DNA from: Tetrapyrgos nigripes
Lineage: Eukaryota; Basidiomycota; Agaricomycetes; Agaricales; Campanellaceae
Length of the DNA stretch: 64,000 bases
Assembly: GCA_013368315.1 (NCBI GenBank)
Contig: JAACJM010000114.1
Coordinates: 186,001 to 250,000 of the forward strand
Direction of reading: 5' to 3'
In this document: piece by piece, positions 48,038-59,357 of the stretch
How the letters are laid out: every line of letters begins with the position of its first letter
Numbering within the stretch: position 1 is the stretch's first letter
Made by a program: the position numbers and the translations under genes
Notes under the pieces: generated by a model
Seen by the model: only the letters and a program-made list of their open reading frames with translations
Told to the model about the DNA's origin: nothing
Database searches by the model: none

Positions 48038-50740
48038 ATGCACAACGGTGACAGCCCTATCAAGCAAAGACGAGCTGTAAAGGCCGACAATCCAAAAGAA
48101 CTTGCACGTACGACCAAAAACATCCAGAGCTCTTCGTCCACCATGAATCTTGTACCACAATGCTTGACCCCAGTTTCTTCCGATATCATCGCCAACATTA
48201 CTGCCAAAGTCGAGGTCTCTGTGAGGCAGGTGCAGGGAACTACTCAGAAGGATGGCTATGTCAACGCTGTTGGGCTGTTGAACAACATTGTCGAGGTTCT
48301 ACGTGAGTTGTACATCACTCACTACTCTCCGAGCATCTATCTCACATTTCTACTTATTAGAGGCTCACTATAGCGCCGAGTACACCGCAGACAAGAGATT
48401 GGTTTTCATCGCCACGCCAAACACTTATCCTCGGCATCATCCCCGTCTCTATAAAGTCCGCCCCGACTTCGTTGCGTTGAAGCGCGCTGTTCACGAACAA
48501 CTGCCAAACACTCCAGGCTGGCATCATTTGGATTCAGTTGGCGAATGGAAGCCGCAAGGGAAATTGACTGCCGAAGACTTCGACCAGGAGAGGGAGTATG
48601 TCGGATGTGCCATACAGGCTCGACCAGACAATCCGAGTATGCTGGGAGTTATCATATGCCCTGGAGGCTATAGCTTAAGCTATGGTAGCCCTTGTAGATA
48701 TGTGGTTACGGAACAGCTCAACTTCTCCAACCTAGAACCATTCATTACACGTCCCTCTCTCCGCTATTGACTTCAGAGATCGGCAGAGGACCATCACTCT
48801 CCATGTTGGAGATGGCCTGGATAATGCTCCACAATGGCGGCTCACTGACGAAGCATATGACGTTTCCGACTCCTTGTTCCAGCTGATCTTTGTCGGCAAT
48901 CCCTTTTCCCGAATGACCACCGTTTTTTTGGAACAGAAGAAGGCGGGCTGGGTCATTCTCAAAGACTCGTACACAAATATTCATCACAACGATCGTGAAA
49001 TGGAGCTTTTTGATCTATTGGGGGATGGACCTCCTGGGTGGATGTCGCGACAGCTCCCCGTAAGGGACGATATCCCATTTCAGTCCTTACACGAGATGAA
49101 ATTTGGAACTTCTTTCCTGCATCGCCAGAAACATCGACTCGCTCAAAAGTCTACTGGAGATCCGTTTGAGAAATGTGAAACTCTATCCGAAGCAGTTGGA
49201 GTTATATACGATGCATTAGAAGGTGAGCAGTCTTTATTCAGATCGCATTTTTCTATGCTCATCATTTCGCAGCGAGTCGATGGGCCATAGAAAAGCGTCG
49301 AGTGTTCCATCGCGATATCAGCCCAGGGAACATTCTGATTCATCCTCAGCCAGAGTCTAAACCTAAACCAGATTCGGGCGTCTGCTCTATACAGGGTGTG
49401 TATGAGGGGTACGTTTGTGAATGATTTCTTCTTGCCATTGACTCATCGTCGTCACAGCAATCCTGAAGCCGCGTCCCTCGCATTGCTATTTGATCTTGAC
49501 AATGGCGTCACTCTACCTCCAACACACAAATCACTAAAAGAGATGTACGACACTAGAAACAATGTTGACCCCGATATGAAGGCTCTTACGGTCAGCTCTT
49601 CACCTGCTGTTTTTTCTTATGCTCATAATACTGTAGGGAACACCGATGTATATTGCTCGTGGTCCTTCGAGAGGGACCTATAGGGAATTAATAGAACGTC
49701 CCTTTATGTCTTTTCCGCAACTCCAAGCAGACGTGGCCGAACGGTACAAGAAAGCGTATCCTAATGACGCCTTCCGGAAGCTGGAAGGACCGATCGGAGC
49801 CTACAACCGCGAGCTTTTGCAAGAGTGCATTGACGAAGAAGCGCACACCGTACGACTCCTGCAACGGCCTTGGCATGACGCTGAATCTACCATGCTCGTA
49901 TTTTTGATATTCCTACTCCGCTGCAGACCCAGAGGTTCAGCTGAGGAAACAAGCGGCAATCTGGAACTTTTCCAAGACATGTATCAAACCCTTAGGAAAA
50001 CATCCATAGGTTCTGCGGTTGACCCTCGGGATAGCTTGATTCTAGGCAAATGGGGACCGCTGGTCTCGAGCATGTGAAATCATCTGTCCAGTCTATGTGC
50101 TTGATGCTCAATTTCAACTCCGAATTTTTGGTCCCGGCTCCAGATGTGAATCCTGAGCTCGTTTTGCATGAGATTTTTCAGCGGCAACTCTTCCAACTTT
50201 ACTGCCAACTCAAAGATGATAAACCTGGAGAGCCTGGGGATGTCATACTTGACACGTCCTCTTTCCATCCCTTATATAAAGACGAGCGACGCAAGACACC
50301 TGTCTGGGCTGTGGATCATATAAGCTCTAGTCACTGTCCCACTAATCCGCAATCGTTGTTCTTGAACCAATGTGGTAAGAGGGTCCATTTTGGAACGGAA
50401 TGGTAAACTGATATGCTTTGTAGACGCTCCTGCACCCTCGAGAAGTAGTAAACGTTCCTTGCAGGCGAAAGCTAATGTAGATGGAGATGAGGGCGTGGAA
50501 GTTTCCGAGGAGCTGGACGAGGTGGATGATGACGCCGACAGCCAGCGAGAATCCAAACGCCGCCGCATGCAGAACGGACAGTCTTCTCGGCCCTCGACCG
50601 CGGCGCAGTCAACAAATGTCCCTCTCCGAAGGCCTAAAATCAAAGATCAGATGAAGAAGCGCGGCAGTGCGACGAGACCCAGCCTCATTCATCGATCACA
50701 AGGAGTCATGATGAGGGGGAGGATGGGGGGAGTGACGTAG
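48038..50740 (+). pseudogene. FunK1-type fungal protein kinase with two frameshifts
   Basis: Member of the FunK1 kinase family expanded in multicellular basidiomycetes; biological role unknown. The N-terminal region (MHNGDSPIKQRRAVK) leads to SVGEWKPQGKLTAEDF and ARPDNPSMLGVIICP. The kinase part has the catalytic loop VFHRDISPGNILI, the Mg-binding region LLFDLDNG and the activation-segment GTPMYIARG. A C-terminal basic, Ser-rich tail ends in MRGRMGGVT. Introns fit well, for example exon joins at QGVNPEAASLALLF and KALTGTPMYI. Two places do not. Near 48744 the frame must shift from ...NLEPF into LHVPLSAIDFRDRQRT. Near 50050-50075 it must shift from DPRDSLILGKWGPLV into EHVKSSVQSMCLML. No GT-AG intron rescues either. 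I infer a decaying copy, or assembly errors. Confidence 0.75.
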
Positions 50741-50853
50741 CCGGGATCTGGAAGTTCTGATGACCCGACGGTCCCAAAAGAGTTGGAACTTAAGCGAGTA
50801 CTGAAGAGCTTTCTTGCGGGCATGACCCTTTAGGCTTTGAGGGAAGAAGGCCC

Positions 50854-51379
50854 AAGGGGTACCCAGAACCTTAATACCTGACATCACCTTGGGGGGAGGG
50901 GGGGGTGTAGGGGTCCTTATGACCCAAAGTGACATGCTATGTAATAAGCACTTGGATGACCTGTAAGAGCCTTCCATTCAGTACAAGACTTGCTAAAAGC
51001 ATAAAATGAAGACAAAAACAGCATCTAGGCTCATTCTGTTAGCTGAGAAACCAAATCTAGAAGGAGGCTGGACCGTTCCATTGCAACCATGTGACTTGTA
51101 CTGCATGACATCATGGCAGTAAGTGTAAGAAAAATGCAGGTCAGCATATGTACAATCTAAATAGGGACAAAAGAGCATGTATACACACTTTTAGTGCAGT
51201 AAAATATGAGTCAAAAGAGCGTTGATGATGGGGTTGGGGAGATGAGGTAAGCTTATGTAACTTTTGCTTACATACTACCTTCCATAAAAGGAAGGAGAGG
51301 GGGGAGGGGGGGGGAGGGGGTCAGGCCTTATGACCGAAAATGAAGGTGATGTCCGGCAGTAAGAAAGTGGGTACCCCTT
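50854..51379. repeat. 526-bp element bounded by imperfect 37-bp inverted repeats, with inner G-tracts
   Basis: The arm at 50854-50890 matches the reverse complement of 51343-51379 at 30 of 37 positions; both outer ends read AAGGGGTACCCA and both inner ends GGACATCACCTT or nearly so. Just inside each arm are long G runs on the + strand (6G-A-8G near 50891-50905 and 6G-A-9G-A-5G near 51299-51320). A shared CTTATGACC word follows the arms. It may be an old TIR element. Confidence 0.6.
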
Positions 51380-52385
51380 GAGAAGGCCTGGTCACGGTTT
51401 TAGCCAGTCGAATGCGACATGTTATCTTGCTTTCGCTGTCTTTGCTTTGTGTACATACATTAGATTTGTAGCTTTAGCAATACCTTAACGAGCGCGTTCA
51501 GCGTTCATACGATTGTGTTTACGATGTAGCTGTACTTTATTGCGAGCAACTTCTTCCCGTGTAGCCAGTCGGGTTTTGTTTGCATCTATTTGTCATTTCT
51601 GGATCAGCAGTTTTGGGTCGGGTCGCCGCCGTCGTAGACGGCGAGCAGCTCGTTCATTTCTCTTTCTATCCTTCTACGACTCGCTGTATATCTATAGCTA
51701 CTCTTTATCTATGCTCTTGGAATTTCACTGGTCCGAAAACCTCAAGATTTGGTCGGTTTGAGCTTTTTCCCTATGCTCTGGATAGACGGTTGCAGGGACC
51801 ATGCTGCAGTTATAGGTGCGTCGTCTTTTACTTTTTGCAACTACCCTCACTCACAACGCCCAGTCCTCAGTGCTCCCCGCCATACCTTCCGCTGTCAAAA
51901 TTGTTCAGTCCACTTCCTCGTGACACCGAGTCTTCTCGGGGCCAAACCACTCATATCCGATTGTTACCGCTCCGTACCTCGTGAACAGAGACGCGCCTCT
52001 AGCCTTTACATTCACATACCAACGCGTCGACAATGTGTTCATACTGCACCGAAAATCGTCCCCGAAAGGCCAATTTCATTGATAGATACGGTACTACATA
52101 ATGCATTCTCCTTCTGCTTCAACTTGATTTGACTCGGCGCGCCACAGGCGCGCTTTTATCTAAATAATGTTCAGATGTAGAACATAACATGAACCTATGC
52201 TACTCGGAATGCGGAGCGAGCAAGACGGGCCGTGTATGGTGCATATATCTCTCCGCAAAACGGAAACAGCGGAGCAACAGCGATGACGCACGGGGGCGAA
52301 TCCCCAGCGGGAGGAGGGCTCTTGAGCTAGGAATGCTTGCGAAGCGAGCTATCCGCCGGCGAAAGGCCCGAATCCCTAGCTGGTA

Positions 52386-52520
52386 CTCACGCCGAAAAGA
52401 CAAAAATATCCGCTCGACGGATAGATCACATCACTACTACTGATATAAGATATATCTGTAAAAAAGTGTGTTTCTGTATGCCTTTCTGCCGAGCGGATAT
52501 TTTTGTATTTTCGGCGTGAC
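52386..52520. mobile_element. 135-bp MITE with 30-bp inverted repeats and TA duplication
   Basis: Bases 52387-52416 match the reverse complement of 52490-52519 at 29 of 30 positions (arms begin TCACGCCGAAAA). TA flanks the element at 52384-52385 and 52521-52522. The internal loop is AT-rich and non-coding. This is a short foldback element of Tc1/mariner style, unrelated in sequence to the MITE at 10501. Confidence 0.85.
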
Positions 52521-52680
52521 TAGTAGTCAGTATGTATATGTCAGACCGTTCATATATGTAAGTGCTACTGTTCATCGAGGCCCCTGCCAGAGCAGCTGAG
52601 CACAGGCTAGTCACCACAGAAACCGAAGCACACGATACAGTCGCAGAATCATTTGGGTATAGTCATTTACAAAGGTCCAG

Positions 52681-54893
52681 TTACAACTTCATTAAACCCA
52701 GTTCAATTGCTTTGATCTCGAGGGCCTAACCAGACACGTGCGTTAAGTAGTGCTGATCCGAGACGATGGCGAAGAACTCACCAGCTGCTTCGACGAGTAC
52801 CGGGAATGGTAAAAGTCACCTGTGGCAAACCAAAGCTAAAAACAAAGCTTCTTGAGGAAGCATCCATATGTATTTCGACGAGACACCCACTCCTGGATGA
52901 CCTGTAGGCCGGTAGCTTCCTCGTAATTCATCTTCTTCATCGAGACCCCACACCAACGACGTCTTGTCCATCGTTTCGTCCCCAAAAATCTTTCTCATCG
53001 TGTCGCGAATGCTCTCGTATCCTGTACTGTTTTTGCAGGAACATCAGTTAAACAACCGCATCCAAACAAAGGAAGGGATTCACGCGAAGATAAGAGCGTC
53101 AACAGGCAATGATGACCCATCGGAAAATGTAGCAGTGTCTGCAGTGACGCTACAGACTTCGACACCTTGCTTCACCTTGATCTTTCCACTGGCAATGAGG
53201 TCGGCGCATCCAACGTCAAGCCCTGCCAAAAACCAATGCCTTGGTTCAGGGACAGAGCCAGTCAGACAAGAAAAATCTTACAATAACCTTGACACCATAA
53301 ATCAACGATCAATGACAAACATGAGCGAAAAAACAGTTCACTCACCACCAAATCTCTCAAAAACTAAGAGATAATTCCCTGTACCTAATCAAAAGTGTAA
53401 GTACATAATCAAAAGTTTGATAAACCTGGAACCTTCTGGACCCATGTTGATCTTCATGCCCGCCTTCCTCAGGCCATCCTGCAAATCCTTCTCTACTGCC
53501 GCCAGAGCATCTTTACGGGAAATTAGCATTCTTCTGAGCAGACCTAGCGGGAGGGAAGCGAACTTGAAATCGGAGATACTCGTGGGTACACCAGGGGGAA
53601 ATCTCGATTCCAAAACCTTTCGAGTTGTGCTGGCTGCGACAACACAGGTCGAAGAACGCTGGACCATGGTCACTTCTGCGCCATGGTAGCAGAGGTCTTG
53701 ACATATGTCCGCCGATGTATTGCCGGCGCCAATGACGACGACATGCTTTCCGTTTGCCTTCGAAAGAAATTCGACAGCACCCGGATAGCCACAGGAGTGG
53801 ATTACTGGCCCTTTGAACAGGTCCAGGTCGGATATATGAGGGATTCGGGGGTGGCCAAGAGTTCCTGCTGCAAGGACAATATGGCGAGGATGTAAAGTGA
53901 CATGTTGTCCGGCGCGGTTAATGACAACGGTCCATTTCCTCTGAGAATAATCATATGAAGGTGTAGGCATAGGATGGGAATTATTCCAGATGATAAGATC
54001 TTGAGACGTAGCATACTGCTCCAGCCAATCCGCCAACTTGTCACGAGGTGTGAAGATGGGCCAGTTTTCAGGAAAAGGCTGATAGAGCACTAGATCGACA
54101 GAATACATTTTCAGCTATGGACAGCGTCGATGACGGAAGGGTATCGTACTGGGATGATGCGACTTTGGCGTATGTAAGCTGAGTGTCGGGTACCTTTTCC
54201 GCCAATTGTCACCGACTCTTGCATTCTGTTCCACGACAAGGGTCGGTATGTTCATTTTGTGAAATCTCGCCGCCACATTGAGACCATTTTGACCTCCTCC
54301 AACTTTATGTAGGACCGTGAAGTAGATGAGTTCAAGAGCATAGAATATTACACATTTCACCTACCAATAAGCACATGTGGGTCAGATTCTAGACTCCGGC
54401 GACGTTCCTCGTAGACGTCACTCCAGGAAAGCGTATGACCTCCGTAGAAACCCAGGTCTGGACCAGCTTCTTCGTACCCAATTAGATCATCCATTGTTAC
54501 AACGACACTCAACGCTTTCCATCCATTCGAACCATCTTGCTCAGTGAGATGCGCAAAGCCCTTGCCGAAGGCTATAGGAGTGACAAATCTGAAGCCAAAG
54601 GAGACTCCAGTAGCTGCTGGACCGATGGGACCGAATTGTGCAGAAAGATATGGTCGTTCGTCCAGCTCGAAACTCGTGCACGTTTCTGCCTTCAGATTCG
54701 AGTCCTTGAGGTACTGGGTGATCTTCTCCGGACCACAGAGTGAACGATTGTTCCAGGAGAAAATGAGAATGTCGCGCAGCCATCCATCAGGACGGAAACA
54801 AGAAGCAACGCCCTCGACGTCCGCAGTCTGGAGAAAAGACCCGAAATCCTTCAACCATTTGGATGAGATATCTTTGGGAGAGTTGTCCGACAT
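52681..54893 (-). CDS. Flavin-containing monooxygenase with N-terminal NTF2-like domain
   Basis: FAD/NADPH-dependent monooxygenase of about 600 residues; substrate unknown. Residues about 1-170 resemble an NTF2/SnoaL-like fold (WLKDFGSFLQTADVEGVASCF, DGWLRDIL). They are followed by the FAD Rossmann motif IVGGGQNGLNVAARF, the linker EQNARVGDNWRKRYPTLSLHTP, HIVLAAGTLGHPRIP and the NADPH Rossmann motif VVVIGAGNTSADICQDL. The C-terminal ATGYESIRDTMRK is the second FAD-binding signature, then HPGLWFATGDFYHSRYSSKQLALEIKA. Introns use donors such as GTTCCAG (giving the EGTGNYLLVFERFGG join) and a phase-0 GTGGGT. A 20-base near-duplication at the GTTCCAG intron acceptor obscures it. It starts at MSDNSPKDISS. 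It sits near two P450s, suggesting an oxidative accessory cluster. Confidence 0.87.
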
Positions 54894-55648
54894 CTGTGCG
54901 CCTCAAAACCTTTCGATTAGTCTGATTGCTGGAAGGACAGATGGTCAGAGAGAGTCACGAACGAAAGCCTTGTAAGAGCTGGAGTCCATCCCACGATCCT
55001 GAGATAAGTTTAGTCAAGAAGCCTCATGAGCGCCACAATACATACCTTGTCCATATCGCAGAGAGCAGCACTGTACAGTTTTAGAAGTCGCGCAGTCATT
55101 CGTCTATTTGTGCATCGGACTCTTGAGTCTCCAAGTAGGTATTCAGCCCCAAAAAAACTCGTCAAGAAATAGAAGTTCATCAGCTATTGCAAGCACCTAG
55201 CTTGTACCAAAGTTGTCGTCCGATGCAATGTCGGAAATAGAACCAGAGCTGAGAGGAGGCGCTCGGCAAATGGGCGGACGCCGCGGAAAAGGAATCACGT
55301 GTTCGAGACCCAGGTCCAGACCGGAGTTGAAGGGGGAGCAGAACATGCACTGTCGATTTCGAAGACCTTGCCCAAGTGGGCTGATAGTGCTGAATCGTGG
55401 TCGTGTTTTCAGACAGATGTTAAAGCGCTAAATGTTCCAACTGTTGATCATGTTACTACAAAAAAAAAGGAATTACAATCATGCAGAGATAGTACGTACT
55501 AGATACTACAATACATCAGTCCATTATACACAGAGGGAAGGTATAAAAACACGAGAGAAATCAAAAGGGCTCCAAAGTAAAAGTTGCTGCGAAAGGCAAG
55601 AATGTCCAGAGTAGAAGAAAGGAAGAGTCAGGCATTATCCATGATCCA
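54894..55648. other. Intergenic: FMO promoter and 3' flank of the HIT-like gene
   Basis: About 755 bases. A 72-codon open frame exists on the + strand, but it has no family features and I do not call it. Confidence 0.45.
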
Positions 55649-56619
55649 TCATGCCCTGAGTCCCTTTTCTTCATCTATAACCTCAATCACAACATCCGCA
55701 GGAATTGTCTTCCAATCATTCCGATGAGTACTGTGCTTGCGGAACTTCATCGGTGTCAGTATGACGTGCATATGAAGGTATCCAACGCTCGCGTTTGGCA
55801 TGCAATGAAATCCGAAAAAGAAATCATCGAACTTCACTGTTCGCATTCTCTTGGTCAGCTTTTTCCTAGATTGGTCGGTTTTGCGTAGGGTTTTCTTGAA
55901 CTTTTTCAGCGTCTTGGTATCAGCGGCTTTGAGTTGTTTCTCTTTCCGCACGAAAATTGTATGAGCTTCTGAAACTGCTTGGATGATGATGTCGACACCA
56001 TCGGGTTTGGACCAAAAGTCCCTAAAATGTGACTTCATTTCAGTTATGATCCAAGAATCGTCGAGAGAGACGGCGTTGTAAACTGTAGAGTAAATTTGGA
56101 ATCAGCCACTCATCATCATGTCCATGAATCACTCTCTGCTCACCTTTGTCTCGCCTTGGGATAACAAGAAGATGAACAAAGGACATCCCGGCTCGAGCTT
56201 CAGCATCCTGAGAGTACAGACGTTTATCGTGACTTGCTGCGTTAGCGATAATGAGCGAATGGTTGGTGGCAGAGAGGACATTCTTTGGGAATCGTTCTGC
56301 ATAGTTCTAGAGAATGAGGTTCTTCGGATTAGCACCCAGATGATCTAACAAAAAGGTAGTCACTCACTGTGAAGACTGTTATGACAGGCATATTCTTTGG
56401 CCAAAGACCGAGCCTGACCAGCGAAAAGTTAGTTGATTAACAGATCCAGAGAATTTAACGGACTCACAGTTTCTCGTAGTCGATCTTTTTCTCCTCAGCA
56501 TACGCTGCCAATTCTTCTCCAGCGTTGAGAGCCTTGAATTCCCATCGTCGCTGGAGGAACAAAGCCTTGCAGCGTTGTGAGTGCTCTTGGGACGTGATTG
56601 GCACTAGCTCGTCGGACAT
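55649..56619 (-). CDS. HIT-like domain protein
   Basis: Histidine-triad superfamily protein of about 240 residues, of the type found in mushroom fungi; likely a nucleotide hydrolase/transferase fold, substrate unknown. Exons begin at 56619 (MSDELVPITSQEHSQRCKAL); a short exon LGLWPKNMPVITVFT follows. Then comes the core exon NYAERFPKNVLSATNHSLIIANAASHDKRLYSQDAEARAGMSFVHLLVIP, and the last exon from VYNAVSLDDSWI. The triad-like motif near the end is GYLHMHVILTP, where the family pattern is His-x-His-x-His: the first position is Tyr here, and the middle (nucleophilic) and last His remain. A Lys-rich helix (RKTDQSRKKLTKRMRTVK) precedes it. Start and frame are well supported. Confidence 0.75.
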
Positions 56620-57097
56620 CGTTAACAGGGAGAGTTGAACTGAGAGGTTGAGATGCTGGGAAGTGAGGACTTTGAACTGGAGGTTGTCGATCGGGAGGCT
56701 GATTTTATACGCAGAATTTTGCTTCAAGCGCTGAAACAAATGAACAATGCATAGTCCAAACAGAGTCAATGCATGTCACCAGACATGGTCCAAGCAGAGT
56801 GGCAATAGCGACTCACCGAAGATATAAATGACTATTTCGAGGACCATTTGATTCTTTGGGAACAGCTTTGTTCTTATCTACAATAAAAGAGCAGTGGAAT
56901 ACACCCTTTGTGGGCGCTGAGACAAACTGTCGACTCCATGTCAAAAGAGTGGCTGTGGCTGTGTTGTATCCGCAGGAGGAAAAGAACTTCAGCAGGATAA
57001 CCAACAACTGCGATATAGATAGTAATGTGACTAGGTTAAGCGGTGAAAGCGCATTTTTCGACGCAGATGTCGACGCCGGCACCGTCGAAAATGGAAT
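56620..57097. other. Intergenic: HIT-like promoter and 3' flank of P450 copy A
   Basis: About 480 bases without a recognisable gene. Confidence 0.45.
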
Positions 57098-59072
57098 CTA
57101 AGCCACTAAGTCCTTCACAGCTCCCCACAAATGCCTTTTCCCTGCCAGTACTGCCACAAAATGAAAGCGGATGTCTCGCATATCTTCCACGCTGTGTGTA
57201 GCACGAATGGTGAGATGCCTCATAAGGAGCATAAGGTAACTGCAACTCACCTCATGTCCTGGATCTCGATATCAAGCCTTCTAAACAGGTTTCCCAATAT
57301 AATGTACATTTCGCACCACGCAAGACTAAGAAAACAGTAGTGAGTAAACCTTCAACTCGAGGGCGTAACGGAAAGTCGACTAGACTCACTTCATTCCAAT
57401 ACATTGTCTTGGTCCTCGTGAAAACGGGACCAAGTAGCTGTCCAGTTCCTTAGTTTGGTCTTGAAGCCATCGTTCAGGTGAAAATCGGTGAGGGTCAGGG
57501 AAGACTTTATCATTCCAATGCATAAATGTCGCTCCCATGGACACGATAGCCTAGTCGAAGGTATCAACGATGCTATGCCAGACGGCGAGTTCCTAGTACC
57601 ACTCACTCCCCTAGGGATCTCGTATCCTCCAATCCAAGCCGAGGTGGGCTGGACTTCTCGCAGCAAGCCAACCGGCACGCCATGACTAAGACGTAGAGAC
57701 TCTTTGATGATGGCAGTCTGTCAAGGCCAAGCAATTAGTAGACGCAGACTTACGACCAAAGACACTTACCAGGTACGGCAACTTCTCCAAAATCTCGTAC
57801 GAGATACTCATGTTTGAATCCGGACACACACTGCTTAGCTCCTCCAGCGCCTTCTTCCTTATCTCCCTATCATTATACACGTAAAAACAACCCGTAAAAC
57901 ACGCGTTAGCCACTGTATCAGCAAACGTCAGTCTGGATACTCGAGACTAGTTATGGACCGACATCCCTGTATCCGACCCTGCAAACGTCAGCGTCTGCGA
58001 TTCTTCCACTAACGAATGCCAGGATGGATTTTCCAATTCTACGATCCGACTTAGGACCGTCACCCTCTCACCGCTTTGTTGAACCTTGGCCTTGCGCTCA
58101 TGAAATTCTGTCGCTCGGGATTCCAGCGACTTCATCAATTCCGGAAGATTGAAAGAACCATTCTGCGTTTGATAAACCCAGGAAGGGCGCTTACTCGTCC
58201 TACGATAATTGAGAGATGTCGTTGCACGCCTCCGGCTTGGTTGACAGCCTCGGTATTGGCAAGGATGGCATGCTTGAAGGAAGGATACGCAATAGCTCCG
58301 GCATCTTCACCGTAGATGTAATCGTATATTACGTCTAGGGTCATGGATCGAAAGGCGGAGTAGAGGTCGACAGGAACAGGACCATCTTTGTACAATGCGA
58401 TTACTTGAATGAGACGTTCACCCTACGTGTCACCTGAGTATCGCGAAACGAAAAATCTGACAGACTGCACACCTTTTCTCGTATGCTACTCTCCAACTTG
58501 AGGATAGCACGCCGTGAAAATAATGGATTCATTGCCTCTCGTCGCTTTCGATGGAAGACAGGATCGCAGGTCCCAAACAGAGTAGCTGATTCGTTGAACA
58601 TGGCGTACAATTCTTCATCTTTCAGAAATTTAGAACCAGGATGGTAGATATCTTTGTATGCCTCGGGAGTGCTGAAATGAAGCTGCGGGGGATTATGGGT
58701 GGGCAAAGGTCAATGTCATCGCTAGTGATGGAGTACCTCATTTGGAGCAACTCTGACCACAGGTCCTGTCCTCCGTCCCATCAGAACGACGCTTTTTCAC
58801 GGCTGGAAGACAACGCACCATATTTCTTGTGCAACTCGTGCAAATGCACAACAAACTTCCCGTCATAATAGACATCATAATACGCTTGGTACAACCTCGT
58901 CAACGCACCAAGTTTGGGACCAGGAAACGATGAGAGTGGATGCCAGAGGAGAGTGTGAAGAATGTAATATAACACCCGAGCAACTAGAAGAATTTGATAG
59001 TGGAAGTAGAATATTGACGAGGAATTGGCCAGGTGAGGAAAACCACGAGGTTTGACCGTCAGAGGTGTTCAT
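57098..59072 (-). pseudogene. Cytochrome P450, tandem copy A (two frameshifts)
   Basis: Microsomal P450 monooxygenase; substrate unknown. N terminus MNTSDGQTSWFSSPGQFL leads to a membrane anchor. Then FPGPKLGALTRLYQAYYDV, VFHRKRREAMNPLFSRRAI, LYSAFRSMTLDVIYDYI, the I-helix LTFAGSDT, the ExxR helix TAIIKESLRL, VGLLREVQPTSAWIGGYEIPRG, FPDPHRFSPERW and the heme loop FSRGPRQCIGMK with the ligand Cys. It ends FHFVAVLAGKRH...VKDLVA. Two breaks are seen. Near 58990 the anchor must shift frame before LLVARVLYYIL. Near 58164 it must shift from GFIKRR into NGSFNLPELMKSLES. The intron after SDT (57913-57966) begins GG rather than GT, as in copy B. A TATA box is intact. It may be a recent pseudogene or hold assembly errors. 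Confidence 0.78.
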
Positions 59073-59111
59073 TCTTGAGTCATTCTGGTTTGCCTTCTGG
59101 TAGATGACGCC

Positions 59112-59119
59112 TTATATAG
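59112..59119 (-). promoter_or_regulatory. TATA box of P450 copy A
   Basis: CTATATAA on the - strand, 40 bases upstream of the ATG at 59072. Position-based inference. Confidence 0.5.
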
Positions 59120-59357
59120 TGGGAGCGTGGGCATTGAAGGCTAATTGAAGCGGACATGATGGACGATTATGGTAAAGGAACGAAACGCCGGTCGTTTGGG
59201 CAAGACTAGAAGCGCTGCGCGGCGGCCTGCGCCGTACCGGTGAACCATAAATTCCTAAGGCTATTCTTATGCTACCGACAATACGTCTTATACATACAGA
59301 AAAAATGGCACGACGCATATCATTGGCATTACTCCAATAGACCCTTCACAACCCCTT

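Larger units (their letters stand above)
50741..52680. other. Gene-poor 1.9 kb with inverted-repeat elements
   Basis: No gene recognised. It contains an imperfect inverted repeat with G-tracts (50854-51379) and a TA-flanked MITE (52386-52520). Other open frames are short and low-complexity. Transposon relics are likely, but no transposase motif is visible. Confidence 0.55.

Noticed and set aside
51513..52132. Overlapping Ser/Arg-rich open frames
   Set aside because: They overlap in different frames, are low-complexity, and show no start context, conserved motif or exon phasing.
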